Positions 1 through 13,250 are shown, counted from the stretch's first letter. The stretch is DNA of 64,000 bases from Scortum barcoo (GCA_023238725.1 CM041545.1:15097782-15161781), one strand, 5' to 3'. A program made the numbers and translations. Notes: a model not told the origin generated them from the sequence alone.

Positions 1-2172
1 GCAGTTGTTACTGTAGCAGTATTGCGGTTTATAGTTGGAGGGGTAGTTTTGTTGTAGAGCCGCAGTGAGGTGAGTTCCTTAACCAGCTGTTCCAATCTGT
101 TCTTCTGCTGGTTGATAATGTACAGGTTGTTGGCCAGTGTAGTGAACAGACCCTCACGCCCTGGCACAACCATGTGTCTGTGAGCAAAGGAAGTATTTCA
201 TTAAAAATTATCCTTAAGCCGACAACCTTTTCAACGTGGCATTTACTCAAATAGCTGGTCTGTTGTGCTTACTTCTGCTTTTTCTTCTTCTCCAGGTGTT
301 TCTCCCATTCCACATCCAGCACGTCATTGACATCTTCCACAGCAAACATAACATATTGGTACAGCCTGCGGATCTCCTGAATAAAAGGGAAAAAAATAAA
401 ATGAAATAGACAAAATGTGAGTTTTTAGGCGATTCATTTAAAATGTTTAAGATAAGCATCTATTAATGCAAATATTCTTTGAATCATCTGTCCTGTTTTT
501 CACCTTCAGTTGTTCCTCACTGCGTGGGTCGAGAGGTTTATTGTACAGCAGCTGTCTATAATTTCTGTCTCTGCTGAGCTCACTCTGGGCCTTGGCTTCT
601 TCTGCTCCAGCAAAGCCCTCGAGTAAGGTGGTCTTCAGTGTACCGATGTCCCCATGGAGAGACTGCGAATGAGAAATGGAAAGATGATGGTTGAACCGGA
701 TGTTATGATATCATGTTATGATAAGCTTAATTCAACAATGAGACCATATCTATTAAACTAAATCAGCAAAACCAAACATTTATGACAAGGGAATTTTGGG
801 CTTCAACAGTGGTCTGACCTCTGTAGTTTCCTTGATCTCCAGAGTGAAAATATGGAAGTCCTCTGACTCCTTCCTCAGCTGCTTCATTTCCTCACTGGTG
901 CCAACCTTGAAGTCAGCTCTTGCACTCCGCGCCTTAAGATCATCCAACTCCTTCTGGAAGTGTGCAATCTGATGAAGAGTCACAGATGTGTTTGGTTAAG
1001 AAATGATTTGAGGAAAAATAATCCAGAATGGTTTTGACACTGGATGTACATGACATGTTATCTTAATGGTGGCAAGAACTGAACTGCGCCATCCAATTGT
1101 AAATTCTTCAAAGTTTTTATGTAAAGTCCTTCCTGAGTTCTTTCTTGGTGATTTACTGAACTGGGTTGCACCATAAAAGTTAAGAAACGTCTTGTCTAGT
1201 AAAGATGTGTTTGTATGTGTCATAATTTACATGTCTATGTGTATAAATCAGCTGCTAGGAAACATTTGTTGCGCTGCCAGTCAACTACGTAAATGGGAAG
1301 TTATCATCATGAACTTCCAAAAATAAGTTTTTAAGTGGCCATTGGATATTTTAGACTTAAAATAATTGCAATCCTTTGTTTATGCAGGTCTGACTCTGCC
1401 AAATGTGTTTCACAGTTAGTAGAATATATATATACACAATGAAGAGTGCGTGGGAAATAACAAATTTAGCTAACCGTACCAACGTTATTTGATCAGTTAT
1501 TACATTTCATAATTACATGCATATTAGTATAATGCTTTATATTTTAACTATACTGTGATTTTTGTGAAATGGACTTTAAATAATATCCAGTTAAGATAAC
1601 TACTATAACTGAAGTTTGATTAAGTCTCAAGCCACATATATTGTATGTATCATCTCACTTCTGTCGTTTAGCCAGCTATAGTTAGATAACAGTACTTTGC
1701 AATTAATGGGTGTAAATAGTTGGAAACAACTTTGTATGGTGCAACCAGTTCATCATCAAAAAGAACCAAGCTGCCTTGACCATAATTTGAAAGCTAATGC
1801 TAATTCATGACAATTTCAACTGAAAAGATGTTGATCTCAAACATACCATAATCCGAAAAAACATGCATAAATGAATGAAAATACCAAAAAGAAGACAGTA
1901 CAGTTACTTGAAACTTTTTAATATTAAATATTATACAAAGGAACATGCAGTGTGTAGTACTGAACATCTAATAAGTATTTCCCCGCATATGTTTTGGGCC
2001 ACAAGGGTCTCACTTTTTTTTTTTCACAAGTTCACCAATTAAAAGTGGTATATGGTGCTGTGAGTGTTTGCTGGATGATATGTCTCACCTCCTCCAATAT
2101 GCCAGTCATAATGGGATCAGAGTCTTTCTTTTGCTGTAGCTGCTTCTCCAGGGCCTTCACACCAACAGCTGC
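1..2172 (-). other. nup214: nup214 exons 15-19: coiled-coil segment
   Basis: Residues about 658-881. Exon 15 (2089-2172) gives an alpha-helical ALEKQLQQKKDSDPIMTGI stretch. Exon 16 (819-968) gives IAHFQKELDDLKARS and VGTSEEMKQLRKESEDFH. Exon 17 (504-662) gives SLHGDIGTLKTTLLEGFAG and LLYNKPLDPRSEEQLK. Exon 18 (273-376) gives EIRRLYQYVMFAVEDVNDVLD. Exon 19 (1-177, open at the window edge) gives LFTTLANNLYIINQQKNRLEQ. In the human protein this region mediates the coiled-coil interaction with Nup88/Nup62. Heptad-like Leu/Ile spacing is visible. The introns at 377-503, 663-818 and 969-2088 show nothing else that I can identify. Confidence 0.88.
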
Positions 2173-5100
2173 CTGCATAAAGAAGTGGTAGAGTTAAGAA
2201 ACGCACGCGCCGACGAGTACACATACGAGTTTGAACAAACAAAAGAGCAACAATTTCTGCAATCTAACATACACTTTTCTTCTGCGAGTAACAGTTGGTT
2301 TCATTTCAACGCCCAGTTGCTAGTGGCAACAGAACAGATCCATAGCAGTTTAACAGACATTGTTACAGCCACCATTTTGTCTGATCTGCTACCATGCAAA
2401 TATTGCATCAAGTAATATCATTAAGTACTCTTTTTATCAAGGGATTTGTTAATTTATCATTTTTACAATCACTTTAATATTCTTTATTAGCTGTCTGAGG
2501 GTGATGGGTTGCTAATATAACAATCTCAGTAAAAGCTAGGCTAACGCTTTGTCTGCATTGAACACGTGTGCAGATTGTTTGCAGAAAGGATGTGCCATGA
2601 AATATCTTTTTGCTGGAAAAACCTGCAGTGCTTGTAGGGTTGCGCGGGAAACAGGCACAACAAAGCTGCGAGTTTTCATTTTGGGATTGTGTCTTCAGTT
2701 TTTCGACCCAGAACAGCCCCGTGAAACTTTTTCACAGAGTTTGTGCAATATTGGTAAGTCTGTCATCTCCATGGCAACATCCATCACAGTCACCAGGGAG
2801 GTAACGTTAGGTCAATCAGCTCTGATCGCTCATCCTCTTTTTAATATACTTTTATCATTTCCCTGTCATCCAGTCTGCTATTTCAATCTCTCTTGTCAGC
2901 TATTATCAAGATATGCAGGTGACGGGAAACAATAAATAATAACCTAAAAGAAATTCTCAAAACCAAACAAGTAAGCTAGCATTTCCTGTATACAACTACT
3001 TTAAGAAAAAAAAATTAAAGACACTTTATGACCCATTTCTGTATAAAAGGGCCATACAACCCCTGCATGAAAAATATAAATAGAAGATTGGCCTATTTTT
3101 ACATGCCTGGTGTAGCCAGTTTCATTGATTATAGTGGCAGTGTAGTGTTGCAGCAGCCACTCCACAAACGGTCTGCACACTGTATTGTCTTCAGCTCACT
3201 GCAGTGAGGGCTGCAGGATTATATTTATCCATTTCAATTTCAAGTATTCTACATGTAAAATACAAGAATATTGATACTGTCCTAAAGAATATTTTTATGG
3301 TTGTTAAGTGTACTAATAGAGACTTTGTGCCTTTAGTCTTTCTCTGTGGTTAATGTTTATATTTTGAAGCAAAATATCTACAAAATCATTTAGAAAAGTC
3401 CAGTTAATGTACAAACAAAATAATTTCTTCATAATAAACAGACAGACCTGTGGAGTTTGGACGCGGCCCTGGGTGGCGGGAGCAGGCTTGCTGACGACTG
3501 TGGGTGGTGTGCTGGTCTGAACAGGACGCACTGGAGCTGCGGCACAACCAAACATACCCAAATCATGACCCAAACAGAGGATTTAAGATTTAAATAATTA
3601 TTTGACTAAATAAATAACAAGAATGACACACTTGTGCAAAAACAGTCAAGGAAGTAAAGCAAGACTTCTGTACCTAACACAGCTGGTGGCTTAGTGGCCG
3701 ATTGTGGAGGGGCGGTCAAACTGCTGGAATTGGAGACCACCGTCTTTGACAGCGAGGAAGTGAAGGAGAAAGACGGTGGGGCTGCTGCTGGTGCTGGTGC
3801 AGGAGCTGGGGTCTCCAATGCTGAAAACCTTGCAAAAGGGCAGATAAATATATTTTTTATTCTTTGTGTGTGTCCAAACAACCCTTAGTGTCTCAGTCAG
3901 AGTACCCTAATAAATTCTGTGTCCAAAAAAAACAACTTTACCTCTCATTTAGATTCAGTTTCACCATTGGTGAGGAGGGGGCAGCAAGGCTCTGGGTAGT
4001 TGAAGCTGGAGCTGGAGCTGCCGCTCCTGGTGGTTTGATGGAAGGAGTGAAAGAAAAGGCTGAAGGTGCGGAGGGAGTGTCAGAAGGAGGTTTGGAGGCG
4101 AAGGAGAAGCCTGAGGATCCTGAACCAAAAGGCATGGATCCCCCCAGGGAGAAAGCTGAAGGGGCGCTGGAGGGGCATGTAGTGGGGACAGAGAAAACGA
4201 AGCTGGAAGATGACGATGATACAGGAGCTGTGGGAACCATGCTGAATGGGGCAGTGGATGAAGAGGCAGCAGGGGCTGGGGGAGTGGAAGCAGCTGCTGA
4301 AGTAAGGCCGAGGGTTGGGAATGCTGTCGGGGCAGATGGGATGGAGGCAGCAACTTTGGGTGGTTGGGTTGCCACAGAACCTGTGAACAGAAAAGAAATT
4401 TGTTTTCATTTGCCCTGATCACATGGCAAGCAAGCTCTGTCTGCAAGCAAACATTGGTAACTCTAGAAACAACTGGATTAGCTTTAAGGAAAAAACCAAG
4501 TCCACATTTTTCATGGTTAGAGGTTCAGAGGAGTTTGCACAAATGCGTTGAGCCTTTTTCTAAATGACTTTCATTGATTTGCTAGCTGCTAGAAATGTTA
4601 ACACTTCACAGTCTAGTTAAAAATCCCTGCATGAACAAAATAATGGGTGGAATTAAATAAATGTTAATTAATACAAAGTAATACACAGCTAACTATGAGA
4701 TAAAAAAAACTCTGCACAGCATTTCAGAAACAGAAGTGGAGAAAAAATGCTAGAATTACCACCCTGCAGTTCTACGCCAACTAGTCAAGTTGCTGTTTGC
4801 CTCCATGTCTGTCCACACTCATAATATACTGCATGCTGTGGGGTCTTTGTAGAAATCTAATTAAAAAAAAGTTTTATGTGTGTTTTTTGGCAAAATGAAA
4901 GTTATCACTATATTTACAAGCACAATATCAGTGAATGATTCCCAGTGAGCATCATGCTGTCTTCACTTAAAGACTGTTTTTACACTGGAGTACAGAGGAC
5001 TGATAGAGAGCTTTGTCATGTGACACCTGAGGCTTAATATCAGGAACAGGAGGCCCCCTTTCCTGGTTGTCATGCAGGTAGAGGAGGTGAAGAAGGTGGA

Positions 5101-8100
5101 CTCATACAAGCACTATTGTATTTATAAATAATATTTTGCTTTTAAAAATGTGCGATAAATGACAATGCTAATTTTCAGCTAAACAAAAATATTAAAATAT
5201 TATATTATTATTTCTGCACTCATCACTACTGCACTCACATGCAACTTACTGATTATACAAAAGTGCGATAACACCTCCAAATTTTATTGGTGCATTTGTA
5301 ATTAAGTTAAGAACTAAAATTTAATACAGAATGAAATTCTCGCTCCTTTAAGACATTAAGAAAAGCCTAATGAGGGACAGATTTGGACGTGCGTTGGCTG
5401 GATTGACAGGCCCCTTGGGTCTTTTCAGCTTCGCTGTGGCGCTTGTCACTTGTGTGTGCCCAACTCAACTACACAGACAGCTACCAAGAGGGTGATACCC
5501 CATTTAAAAATGTCCCATTAGAAACCAGTGGGTGACATGTGAGATGATACATCCTAGTAGTCAACAGTTTACGATGGCCCCAAACCAGGAAATGGAAGAT
5601 CTGACAAACACTGTACTATCACTGCATAAGATGAGGGAATGTAGCCTTCTGCAATGTGTGATTATGAATGACTGTGCATCCCTGTCAACTACATTTTCGA
5701 TTAAAACATCTATCAGTGGTTTTCTTACCTGGCTTGGGCAGCCTCTCCCCCTCCAAGGCGAGGGCAGTGGGTGCTGAGACCAGTTGCTTAACCCCAGGAT
5801 TGAGGTTGAGCAGAGCAAATGGGCAGAGTAATCCCTCCGTGGACAGCATTAGCATAACAGGCGCTGGGGGCAAGGTCTTCTCATCAGCTTTGAGAGGGTG
5901 GAAAGATGGGATACAGACAGAGGCAGACAAAAGACATAGTGTGAAGAATGTTTACTATAATTTCACATAACATACCAAACACATAACTCCAGTGACATTA
6001 ACTCAGCCTCCCACAAACACACACAGTACATCTCTCTATAATCTAACTCCGCCATTTTGCATTGATGAGAACCAGAAAAAATCTCTATAGCTCTCTGGTG
6101 GACTACCAGAGAGCTATAGAGATTTTTTCTGATTTTGTCCTGAGTCTATCAACTGAGAGCCCCATGCACATGCAATCTAAATGGCAGACTTTTGTAAGAA
6201 ATTATTTAGCGCTCTGCACAGCTTCATGCTTCCAAATCACACCACTGCACAAAGGAGACAATGAACAGTAAGCGTCATCTGCTCACTATGCTTGCTCTGT
6301 TCGTGATGATAAAAACGCTGTTTGTCACTTTAATCTTGAAAAGTGTTGACGGCATTTGAGCACAAAGACTGGGTGTTGGTGCTGTACTTATCTCATTGAC
6401 CTTGGATCGTTCTGCCCTCCAGTGGTTCACATAAGTACCCACTGTTCAGTTTAAAAAGGCATACTGTAGTCATGTACAGAGAAAACTGTCCTAAGATGCC
6501 TCATTTGGTAAAACACAGTCCACTGCAATCTTCTTCTTGCCAAACCCCCAAATTCTTCCTTGCTCTTCACACCCACTTTCCTGCACTTTCCAAAATCACG
6601 CAGTGTGTTGTGGGCTGCAGACAAAAATGGCTAATCCAGTCTAAACCAACACTTAAATGAGTATTCACACCCCAAATTAAAGATGTATTAGTCAGCCTCG
6701 ATAGTAGTCATTTCCGATACGTCAAAAAAGTAACCGGAACATTTTGTCCTCGTTGTTCTCTTTACAGCTATGTCTCATATCTAAAAGTATAACTTTCATT
6801 GTCATCAGGAGATGGCAGCAGTAGCTGCTCTTTCCGAGTACATGTCAGCATTTGATTAATTACCACTGACTCATCCTATATTTTGCATCTACTGTAAATT
6901 CATTTCATGCACTGCATGTCTGTTTTAGACATCACGACAGACAGTAATTGTGAGTATTATTCAAACCTATACCTACTACAGATATATTCACCCTCATGCA
7001 AAAATAATTAGTTTAAATATTCAATATAGATATAAAAAACACATATTCAGGCAAACACAGGTTAGTATTATGTCTGAAGGAATAAAGTGACTCTAAGTTC
7101 TTCACAAAATAAGCACACAGTAAAGAGAACAAAACCACAAAATACAGCACCTAATGTTTAGTTTCATCTCAGTTAAGAAACTATAGTTTGAGCAGCAAAG
7201 AGATAGAGGGTGAAAGAGAGAGCGAACAGAAGGGAGAGGCACACGGTAAACCTCATCAGCATTCTGCAACAGGATTGTCTGGGCTTTGTTGTTTGTTGTG
7301 GTCCTCTAGCTTGTCTGAGCCATTTTAATGAGTGAATTTTTTTTCTCCACAGATAACTCTCTCGTTATTCTCCCCTCGCTTGCTCTCCCTATCTAATGTC
7401 TCACCTCGGATAAAGGTTTTGATCAGACTACAATCATGTCAAAATGTTGCTCAAATTGCAGGGGTTTTTTTTCTTGCTGGGGAGGGAGTTCTTAGAGTGA
7501 GCGGAGAGAGAGATGTGACTAGACAGCAACAGCAGCTCTACGTGAATGTCTGGCAGACGAGGCCATTTAAGATAAAACAGTGTAGTGAGACGGTGGCTTA
7601 TCACTATTCTTTACACATGCTGCAATAGAGCACTGCAGTGGATGCTGTATGGACAAAGAAACCTGACGGATCTCAGCTTCATCGGATCATTAGGGGAGTG
7701 TTGAACATAAAATGTTCTGCAGCTTAAACAAAGACAAGTGAATGCAGCACAAGACACCCTAGACTAGACTGTGATTTGAGAACAAAATTAAAGTTAACTT
7801 AAATATCACAATGCCACGACTACATGCCACGGGAACCATTAATTTGTTGGAAAAGACAAACTGAGTAACACATACATCTTACTCGTTTCTGTATAAAATA
7901 CTCTAAGCACGCATGTTCATTAAAACCGGCTCATCAGGGTGGGCGTTATCGCTGGTGGCAGATGGTACAAACCTGCCGAAACTGGTTTAATTCTCTCCTC
8001 AGCGTCTATACTGTCATTTAACTTTTTTTCTTTTCTGAAAAAAACGTTCAGAGAGCGTCACAGCACATACGCAACCCCACCGATGATTAATACCGCTGAA

Positions 8101-11100
8101 AAAAAATAAAAAGGCCAAAAAAAAAGCAAATAAATGGTAATGGCAAGTGGGAGAGATCGTTTTTTGCTGTCATATTGTGCTCACGCTTATATTGTGATAT
8201 ATTACAGTGCTGGAGCTGAATATTTGACTCTTCTGATATTTTTTTTACCAGGACGCCTCCCACCCCCTCACTCCTTCACTGCCCATCCCCTGCCTGCGGC
8301 TTCAAATATTCGTCGATAAATCTCATAGAAGTTTTGAAGCCCTAAAAATCTAATTCAGAAACTGGTCACTGTACCTGTTTTGGCTTAAGAAATAACTCAA
8401 CTGAACCACAGCGACTATCCACTGAGATTAGCATTAATCCAACTTTTTACTGGTGCTCCGGCAGAAGTCAGATCAGTAAGAATTCTCCCATCACAACAAC
8501 ATTGATTAAAACATAACTGTGAAAAAAAGCCATTTAATCTTTGCTCAAACACTTAAAAAGATACTAAAATGGGAAATCTTAGCTTCTCTTTTTCAAGGGC
8601 TAAAACAGTTTCTAAGGGGCTCCAGATTTAGTGTTAATTTGCCTGCTGACAATCACCTTTGAGTGCAGGTTTTGCTGGAGGGAGATTTATGTTCAGCAAT
8701 GAACATAAAGCGTAGTTGCACTTTGTAAATCTGGTCAGACAGGTGAAGAGAGAAAGCACGTAGAAAGCCAAACTGACTTACTGATGTGGATGTCCTGCTG
8801 GCTGGTAAAGTCTATGGCTAAGCCAAGGGGAAGCGTGTCTTCATTTGTTTCTGTCACTGGAAGCTCAGCCCTGCTCGCATCCTCCAGGATCCAAAGCTCC
8901 CAGATCTGAAAGGAAAACCATCTGTCGCGGTCAACACAATCGCCAACGACACTTTATGCATTTTCCTCACACCATGCAGTAAGCATTCGAACAAACTGTA
9001 CATTAAACTTAAATAAAATGATCAAATTAAGACCTGTGTTTCGGTAAAACAAGATTAAGCATCAGAACTTTGGGCATTTGGTTATAGATTTGATCAAATT
9101 AAGTCTAATTCAACGCTAACAAATCAAGGTAACATTATTTGTTTTGCTATGAAGACCTAATACAATGATTTTAAAACCTGAGTGTATCCACAAGCTGGCC
9201 CAACTGTATGTTAAGTGTAGATGGAGGAAACTCTGCTAGCATAAATTATTTAAAAGGAAAGTGTTTTTAGTGAGGAGAACTTTGGAGAACAGTTATGCAA
9301 CTCCACTTCATAGTTTGGAGCGCCTCAAAACACTCATAATGTCATGTGTTTCTTTCAAAACTGCAATGATCTTATAACTTACAATATCTGAGACATCTGT
9401 TGTAGCAAGAGACACCATTCATTTATGCATCTGTATTCCAAACAGTGTGTCATATAAGCTTAATCTTCAGCTTTTCACTTGATGTTAAAGTACCTTGTCG
9501 TCTAGTCTGGATATGACGCTGACTTCAATCGAAGCTGCTGATGCGGCAAACACAAGGTCCCTGGATGAAACAAACAATGAGACAAAACAAAATATTATAC
9601 AAATTTAACATGATGTTGAAATGAAACAAGCGTAAGGGTTCAGCATTAGTATTTCATGTCAACAATGAACATTTTTCTGCGCGTCTACGATACCATCCAT
9701 TCCCGTAAAGTGCGATCAGTCTTACCAGTCCTCTACGTGACTAAGGAAGTAGTGGTGTTGTCGCTCGGTGCAGCTGCCGTACACCGTGTCATTAAAGTTC
9801 AGATGCTTTGTCTCCACCTTCTCATCCTTCTTCTACGAACAAACAAAAACAAATCACACTTTGTCACATTGATTGCTTACCGTACATTACAAATATGAAG
9901 CCTCTGTGTAGTGGAAGCATATTTTATCTGCTTAATAATTTATCATTTACCCAAAAAAGAATACCGTTACATCTACTGAGAAGTATATGCATTAACATGT
10001 TGCCCATAGACATTCAGTACTGTACTCCATACTGTATGGCTTGGTGGACAGTTACATGAAGCTTCCTAGCTTCCTTCCTCAAATAACAATACATAAGGAG
10101 GTGCGTCTCAGTTACAATAAGAGCCTCTGTGTAACTATAAAGAAACTAGACTGTGGAGAAAACATCATCGATCAAAGAGGTAATGTTGATGTTAATTTAA
10201 TAAAGAAACATATTGTCAAATTTATCTAACATGGTAGTGAGCGGCATCGTAGACCAGAGGGGTGCAACCTGAGGGAAAAAAAACAAACAAAAAAAAGAAG
10301 TGATGAGGTGACTTCAGTGAACGGAGGATTCAAGGCGTACTCACAGGGAGAGAGATCAGCACGAGGTCAGGAGGGGTCTCGAGGGATCCATCTGCAGCAG
10401 CATACACTACTGCAAACACAAACGTTCTCAGCCACAGCACATCCAGAACTGTGAGAGACAACAGGGAAGAGAGGTGTTCGTCACAGATGGATTTAACACA
10501 GTAATGAAAGTGAACGACAAGTAAATTTGAAGAACATATTGTCATTATGAGATTAATAATCCAGTTCACGACATAAGACAAGACAGATCTCATTTAGTTT
10601 CATAGGTTTGGGACCAGCCTTACCTTTGACAGGTTCGTCAGAGGTGTAGAAGTGTGGACATGGGATGACTTTCTTTTCTTCTAGTGCCTTTTGAACAGCA
10701 AAGAAAGTGTTATTCATCTTGTCAATGTCAGTCATTGGATGCTGCGGCTCTCGGGGAGCAAGACGCATTTTATTTTTAACAATGATGAATCAGGCTCACT
10801 TACTGGTGTATACTGACTGACTGTGGCATTCATTTTTCCTGCAGCGACCTGCTTTCCTTTTGGACTCCAGCAAACTGTGTGAAACAAAGCACATTAACTA
10901 TAACTGAGGCACGGAGCAGCTATGCAGAAAAGGGAAACTCAAGTATTATGCTCAGAGTCTCACTCACTGCATGTGATGCCACTTGAAGCAGGAAGGCTGG
11001 CAGTCACTTTGACACTGTCAGCGACATCCAAAATCAGCATGCTGCCATCAGACAGACAGGCAGCCAATATGGATGGGTGAGCAGGATTCCACTTGAGGTC

Positions 11101-13037
11101 CTGCACTAATGTGCCAGGGGCTGCTGCTGGTAGCAGTGAAGCAAAAGGTAACTTCTGTGGTCTTGCCTGGAAAGGACAAAATATAATATGAAAATACCCC
11201 TGGATAAATCAAATTCTTAAAGTGACTTAAATCAGATACATGGACCTTTAAAAACTACATATATGGGCAAAGAGAAATATAATTATAATTATAATATAAT
11301 TATATACTGCCTTATAATAGTTCGGTTGTTAATTACATATTCGATATGTCAATCTGCATCAAAGATTTCCAAACTGTATTTCTATAAATACCAAAATAAA
11401 AAGCCAAATGACTTGAATTATCCAAAATGTAATGGTGAGTTTAATTAAAGTCTCGTTCGATAGCTCTGATTAACTATGTTAGCTTAAAACATTTTTGAGT
11501 TCAAGTTCAGTTTATTCAGTTTATTTATTTATAGTATTCAGTTTATTTATCACACTGAGTATAATAACAGTGAAATGTTAGAGCAGATCAGTTTCCAGGT
11601 AGTCATCGTTCATTATAGTCAGTCAATTAGTCACTTGAGGACTGCGGTGATTCACAGACCTGCAACAACATGTACGCTCAGAGTCGAGCACAACTGACAA
11701 AACTTTGCTTCTCTCTGTGTTTCTAATACAAACAGACATAAATATATAAAACTGGCATAACCTGAAATAGGTGTGCTGCATGTTTAATACACAGTCTAAC
11801 ATACTCACCTTGTTCATGAAGGTGCGGACATCATAGAACTTGAGGGACAAACCCGCCTCCTCTGACGTGCCACATACTGACAAAGTAAGTTCATCACAAC
11901 TGAGAGCCAAGTGATGCAGAGCCAGCTCCCCGGTCACCTCCGCCAACACTGCTATCCCGTCGACTAGAACCAAGAAGAAAATAAAGGGAATTGTGAGGAA
12001 GAGAAAAGTATGGAAATTACACTAAAGCTGTATTCTTATTAGCCAAACCCGTACTATCATTTCCGCACCTATTTCGTTTGAGTTCCCGTCGACTTTATCA
12101 GCAGCCAGGATGTCCTGAGTTTTGTAGACTTTGAATGTCCTTTCAAGTCCAACAAAAGTTAAACCAAACTTGTTTGAGATGGTGAGCAGACTGGATCTTT
12201 CTTTCGGTAAGTCATCAGGGGGCTCAAAAACTCTCGCTTTCTTCATCTGACGAAACTGAAAATCCTGTTCAAACAGACAGACAGACAGACAGACAGCACT
12301 GTTTGTTACTTCAGGGTGAAGCGTGATAAGGCTGGTAAACATATGTGGTTCCAGTTCAATATTTTCAACCTTACGTCATGTGAGATGTATTTATATAGCA
12401 AACTTCATACAACAGCGCAGACTCAATGTGTTTCAAAATAAAAGGCAAAAATAAATAAATTCATAAACAAGCAAAGATCATACATGAAAAACATAATAGA
12501 TTAGAAATCGCTGCAAATGCGTAAGATATGAAGTAGCATTTGACTTGTCTGCCAGTCAAGTCACGTAAGCTAAGTTAGCTACTGATGCTAAGATGTTTAG
12601 TGATCTTACACTAAACTGTACTGAACGTGACAAGTATTTGATGACATAACTTTGCACACAGATGGCTGTTAACTTAATTCACCAAACCTCAAGTTGGCAA
12701 TTGATTCTTACGGAGCACATGTTGTGTTATTATAATATGCTAACAGCAATTGTGCTAGCAGAAGTAGCAGGCTACAAACTATGACAATAAAAGTTGCTGT
12801 GACAGCTTTTTCTTGTCAAACAAAAGTCTCTGACTGTGTCCAAACTTTTACCATGGCTCTGTAAGTGCTTTTAGGTTAACAAACCAAACATACAAACTAA
12901 TCTGGAGCAGCTAGCTAACCAGCTAATCTAACCAGAGTCACTGAAGATGAAATGAAACTAGCAAACATTAGCTCCCACATGCTAACAGATCATACCTTCA
13001 TCTCCCGCTCAGCGGGGGAGTCTGTATCGTCGCTCAT
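1..13037 (-). CDS. nup214: Nucleoporin Nup214 (CAN), 5' part of the gene, 19 coding exons, 3' end outside the window
   Basis: Nup214 sits on the cytoplasmic face of the nuclear pore, binds the mRNA-export helicase DDX19/Dbp5 through its N-terminal beta-propeller, and works with Nup88 and Nup62 in mRNA and protein export. Exons read from splice sites, phase and similarity to human NUP214 (minus strand, 5' to 3'): 12996-13037, 12069-12264, 11809-11963, 10968-11166, 10804-10874, 10624-10687, 10345-10448, 9726-9832, 9494-9560, 8782-8905, 5729-5887, 3942-4380, 3674-3828, 3448-3536, 2089-2172, 819-968, 504-662, 273-376, 1-177. These join in one frame (2645 nt, about 881 codons). The start is MSDDTDSPAEREMK, split by an intron exactly before DFQFR. 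Diagnostic stretches include LPKERSSLL, HHLALSCDELTLS, EKKVIPCP, VYAAADGSLET, YGSCTERQHHY, DEKTLPPAPV and VGTSEEMK. No frame break is visible. The FG-rich C-terminal half is missing because the window ends inside exon 19. Confidence 0.96.
2173..3447 (-). other. nup214: nup214 intron 14, no recognised element
   Basis: An intron of 1275 nt. It contains short open frames on the plus strand (2185-2415 and 2549-2935), which lack any family resemblance and have no splice or phase support. Nothing else stands out apart from short A/T runs. Confidence 0.6.
3448..4380 (-). other. nup214: nup214 exons 12-14: Ser/Pro/Ala-rich linker
   Basis: Residues about 430-657 are low in complexity and rich in Ser, Pro, Ala and Thr, with scattered SF/FSF and a single FG (in MPFGSGSSGFSFASK). 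This matches the disordered linker between propeller and coiled coil in human NUP214, which ends exon 12 with a VKVNLSEKF-like stretch; here it is VKLNLNERF, the last Arg codon being split by the intron. The composition makes the opposite strand look open over 3864-4418 as well, but that frame is a shadow. Boundaries: 3942-4380 (acceptor CACAG), 3674-3828, 3448-3536. Confidence 0.85.
4381..5728 (-). other. nup214: nup214 intron 11, no recognised element
   Basis: AT-rich intronic DNA of 1348 nt between exons 11 and 12, with no coding exon, RNA gene or repeat family that I can name. The donor is at 5728 (GTAAG after CCAG) and the acceptor ends at 4381 (TTCACAG). Confidence 0.6.
6073..6131. repeat. 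Perfect 27-bp inverted repeat with a 5-nt loop (intronic hairpin)
   Basis: The left arm (6073-6099) and right arm (6105-6131) are exact reverse complements over 27 bases, separated by GGACT. It lies in nup214 intron 10, about 185 nt upstream of the exon 11 acceptor in the transcript direction. Flanking bases beyond the arms do not pair. Such a stem could fold as a cruciform in DNA or a hairpin in the pre-mRNA. I do not recognise it as a known miRNA or transposon end. Confidence 0.9.
12274..12296. repeat. (CAGA)n microsatellite
   Basis: About six tandem CAGA units just upstream of nup214 exon 2 in the transcript direction. On the sense strand this is a TCTG run that contributes to the polypyrimidine tract of the acceptor. 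Confidence 0.9.
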
Positions 13038-13250
13038 TTTTGAAGTACGGGAGCTGTTGCGTCTCCAGGCGATCTGTTGCACTCGTTTATTTCCTTTTCG
13101 TCTGAATCCGATGCAACTTTCTGGTGAAACACATTTAGTGCGTCAGGATGAGCTGAACACACGCCGCGCGTTTTTGCAGTACAAGATGACGTCATGGCAC
13201 CTAGGATAACAAGTCGATACCAGAGCTGCAGAGACCAGCCTGGATTAGGA
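13038..13250 (-). promoter_or_regulatory. nup214: Probable nup214 promoter and 5' UTR with a consensus CRE
   Basis: Directly upstream of the nup214 ATG (13035-13037) lies a short CpG-containing stretch. The palindrome TGACGTCA, the consensus cAMP response element bound by CREB/ATF factors, is at 13187-13194, 150 nt upstream of the ATG. On the sense strand it is embedded in GCCAT-GACGTCA-TCTTG, whose flanks resemble the two halves of a YY1 site. No TATA box is evident. The transcription start is not determined. Confidence 0.5.

Larger units (their letters stand above)
5729..13037 (-). other. nup214: nup214 exons 1-11: N-terminal beta-propeller
   Basis: Residues 1 to about 429 correspond to the seven-bladed beta-propeller of the family, the docking platform for the DEAD-box helicase DDX19. 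Short exons of 42-199 nt follow the family pattern: the HHLALSCDELTLS blade, a conserved CWSPKGKQVAAGK blade, and the loop EKKVIPCPHFYTSDEPV followed by VLDVLW across an intron. Exon 11 gives the closing blade and C-terminal extension (TLPPAPVMLMLSTEGLLCPF). The intron between exons 10 and 11 (5888-8781, about 2.9 kb) is the largest in this part of the gene. It has no coding sequence that I recognise, but does carry a perfect inverted repeat at 6073-6131. Confidence 0.88.

Noticed and set aside
3864..4418. 184-codon plus-strand open frame
   Set aside because: Shadow of nup214 exons 12-13 on the opposite strand; the Ser/Pro/Ala composition keeps the complement open (Gly/Glu/Ala).
10215..10269. 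Possible extra nup214 exon on the minus strand
   Set aside because: It has acceptor-like CAG and some open sequence, but exon 7 (10345-10448) joins exon 8 (9726-9832) in phase and with the family sequence LP/KKDEK, leaving no room for it.
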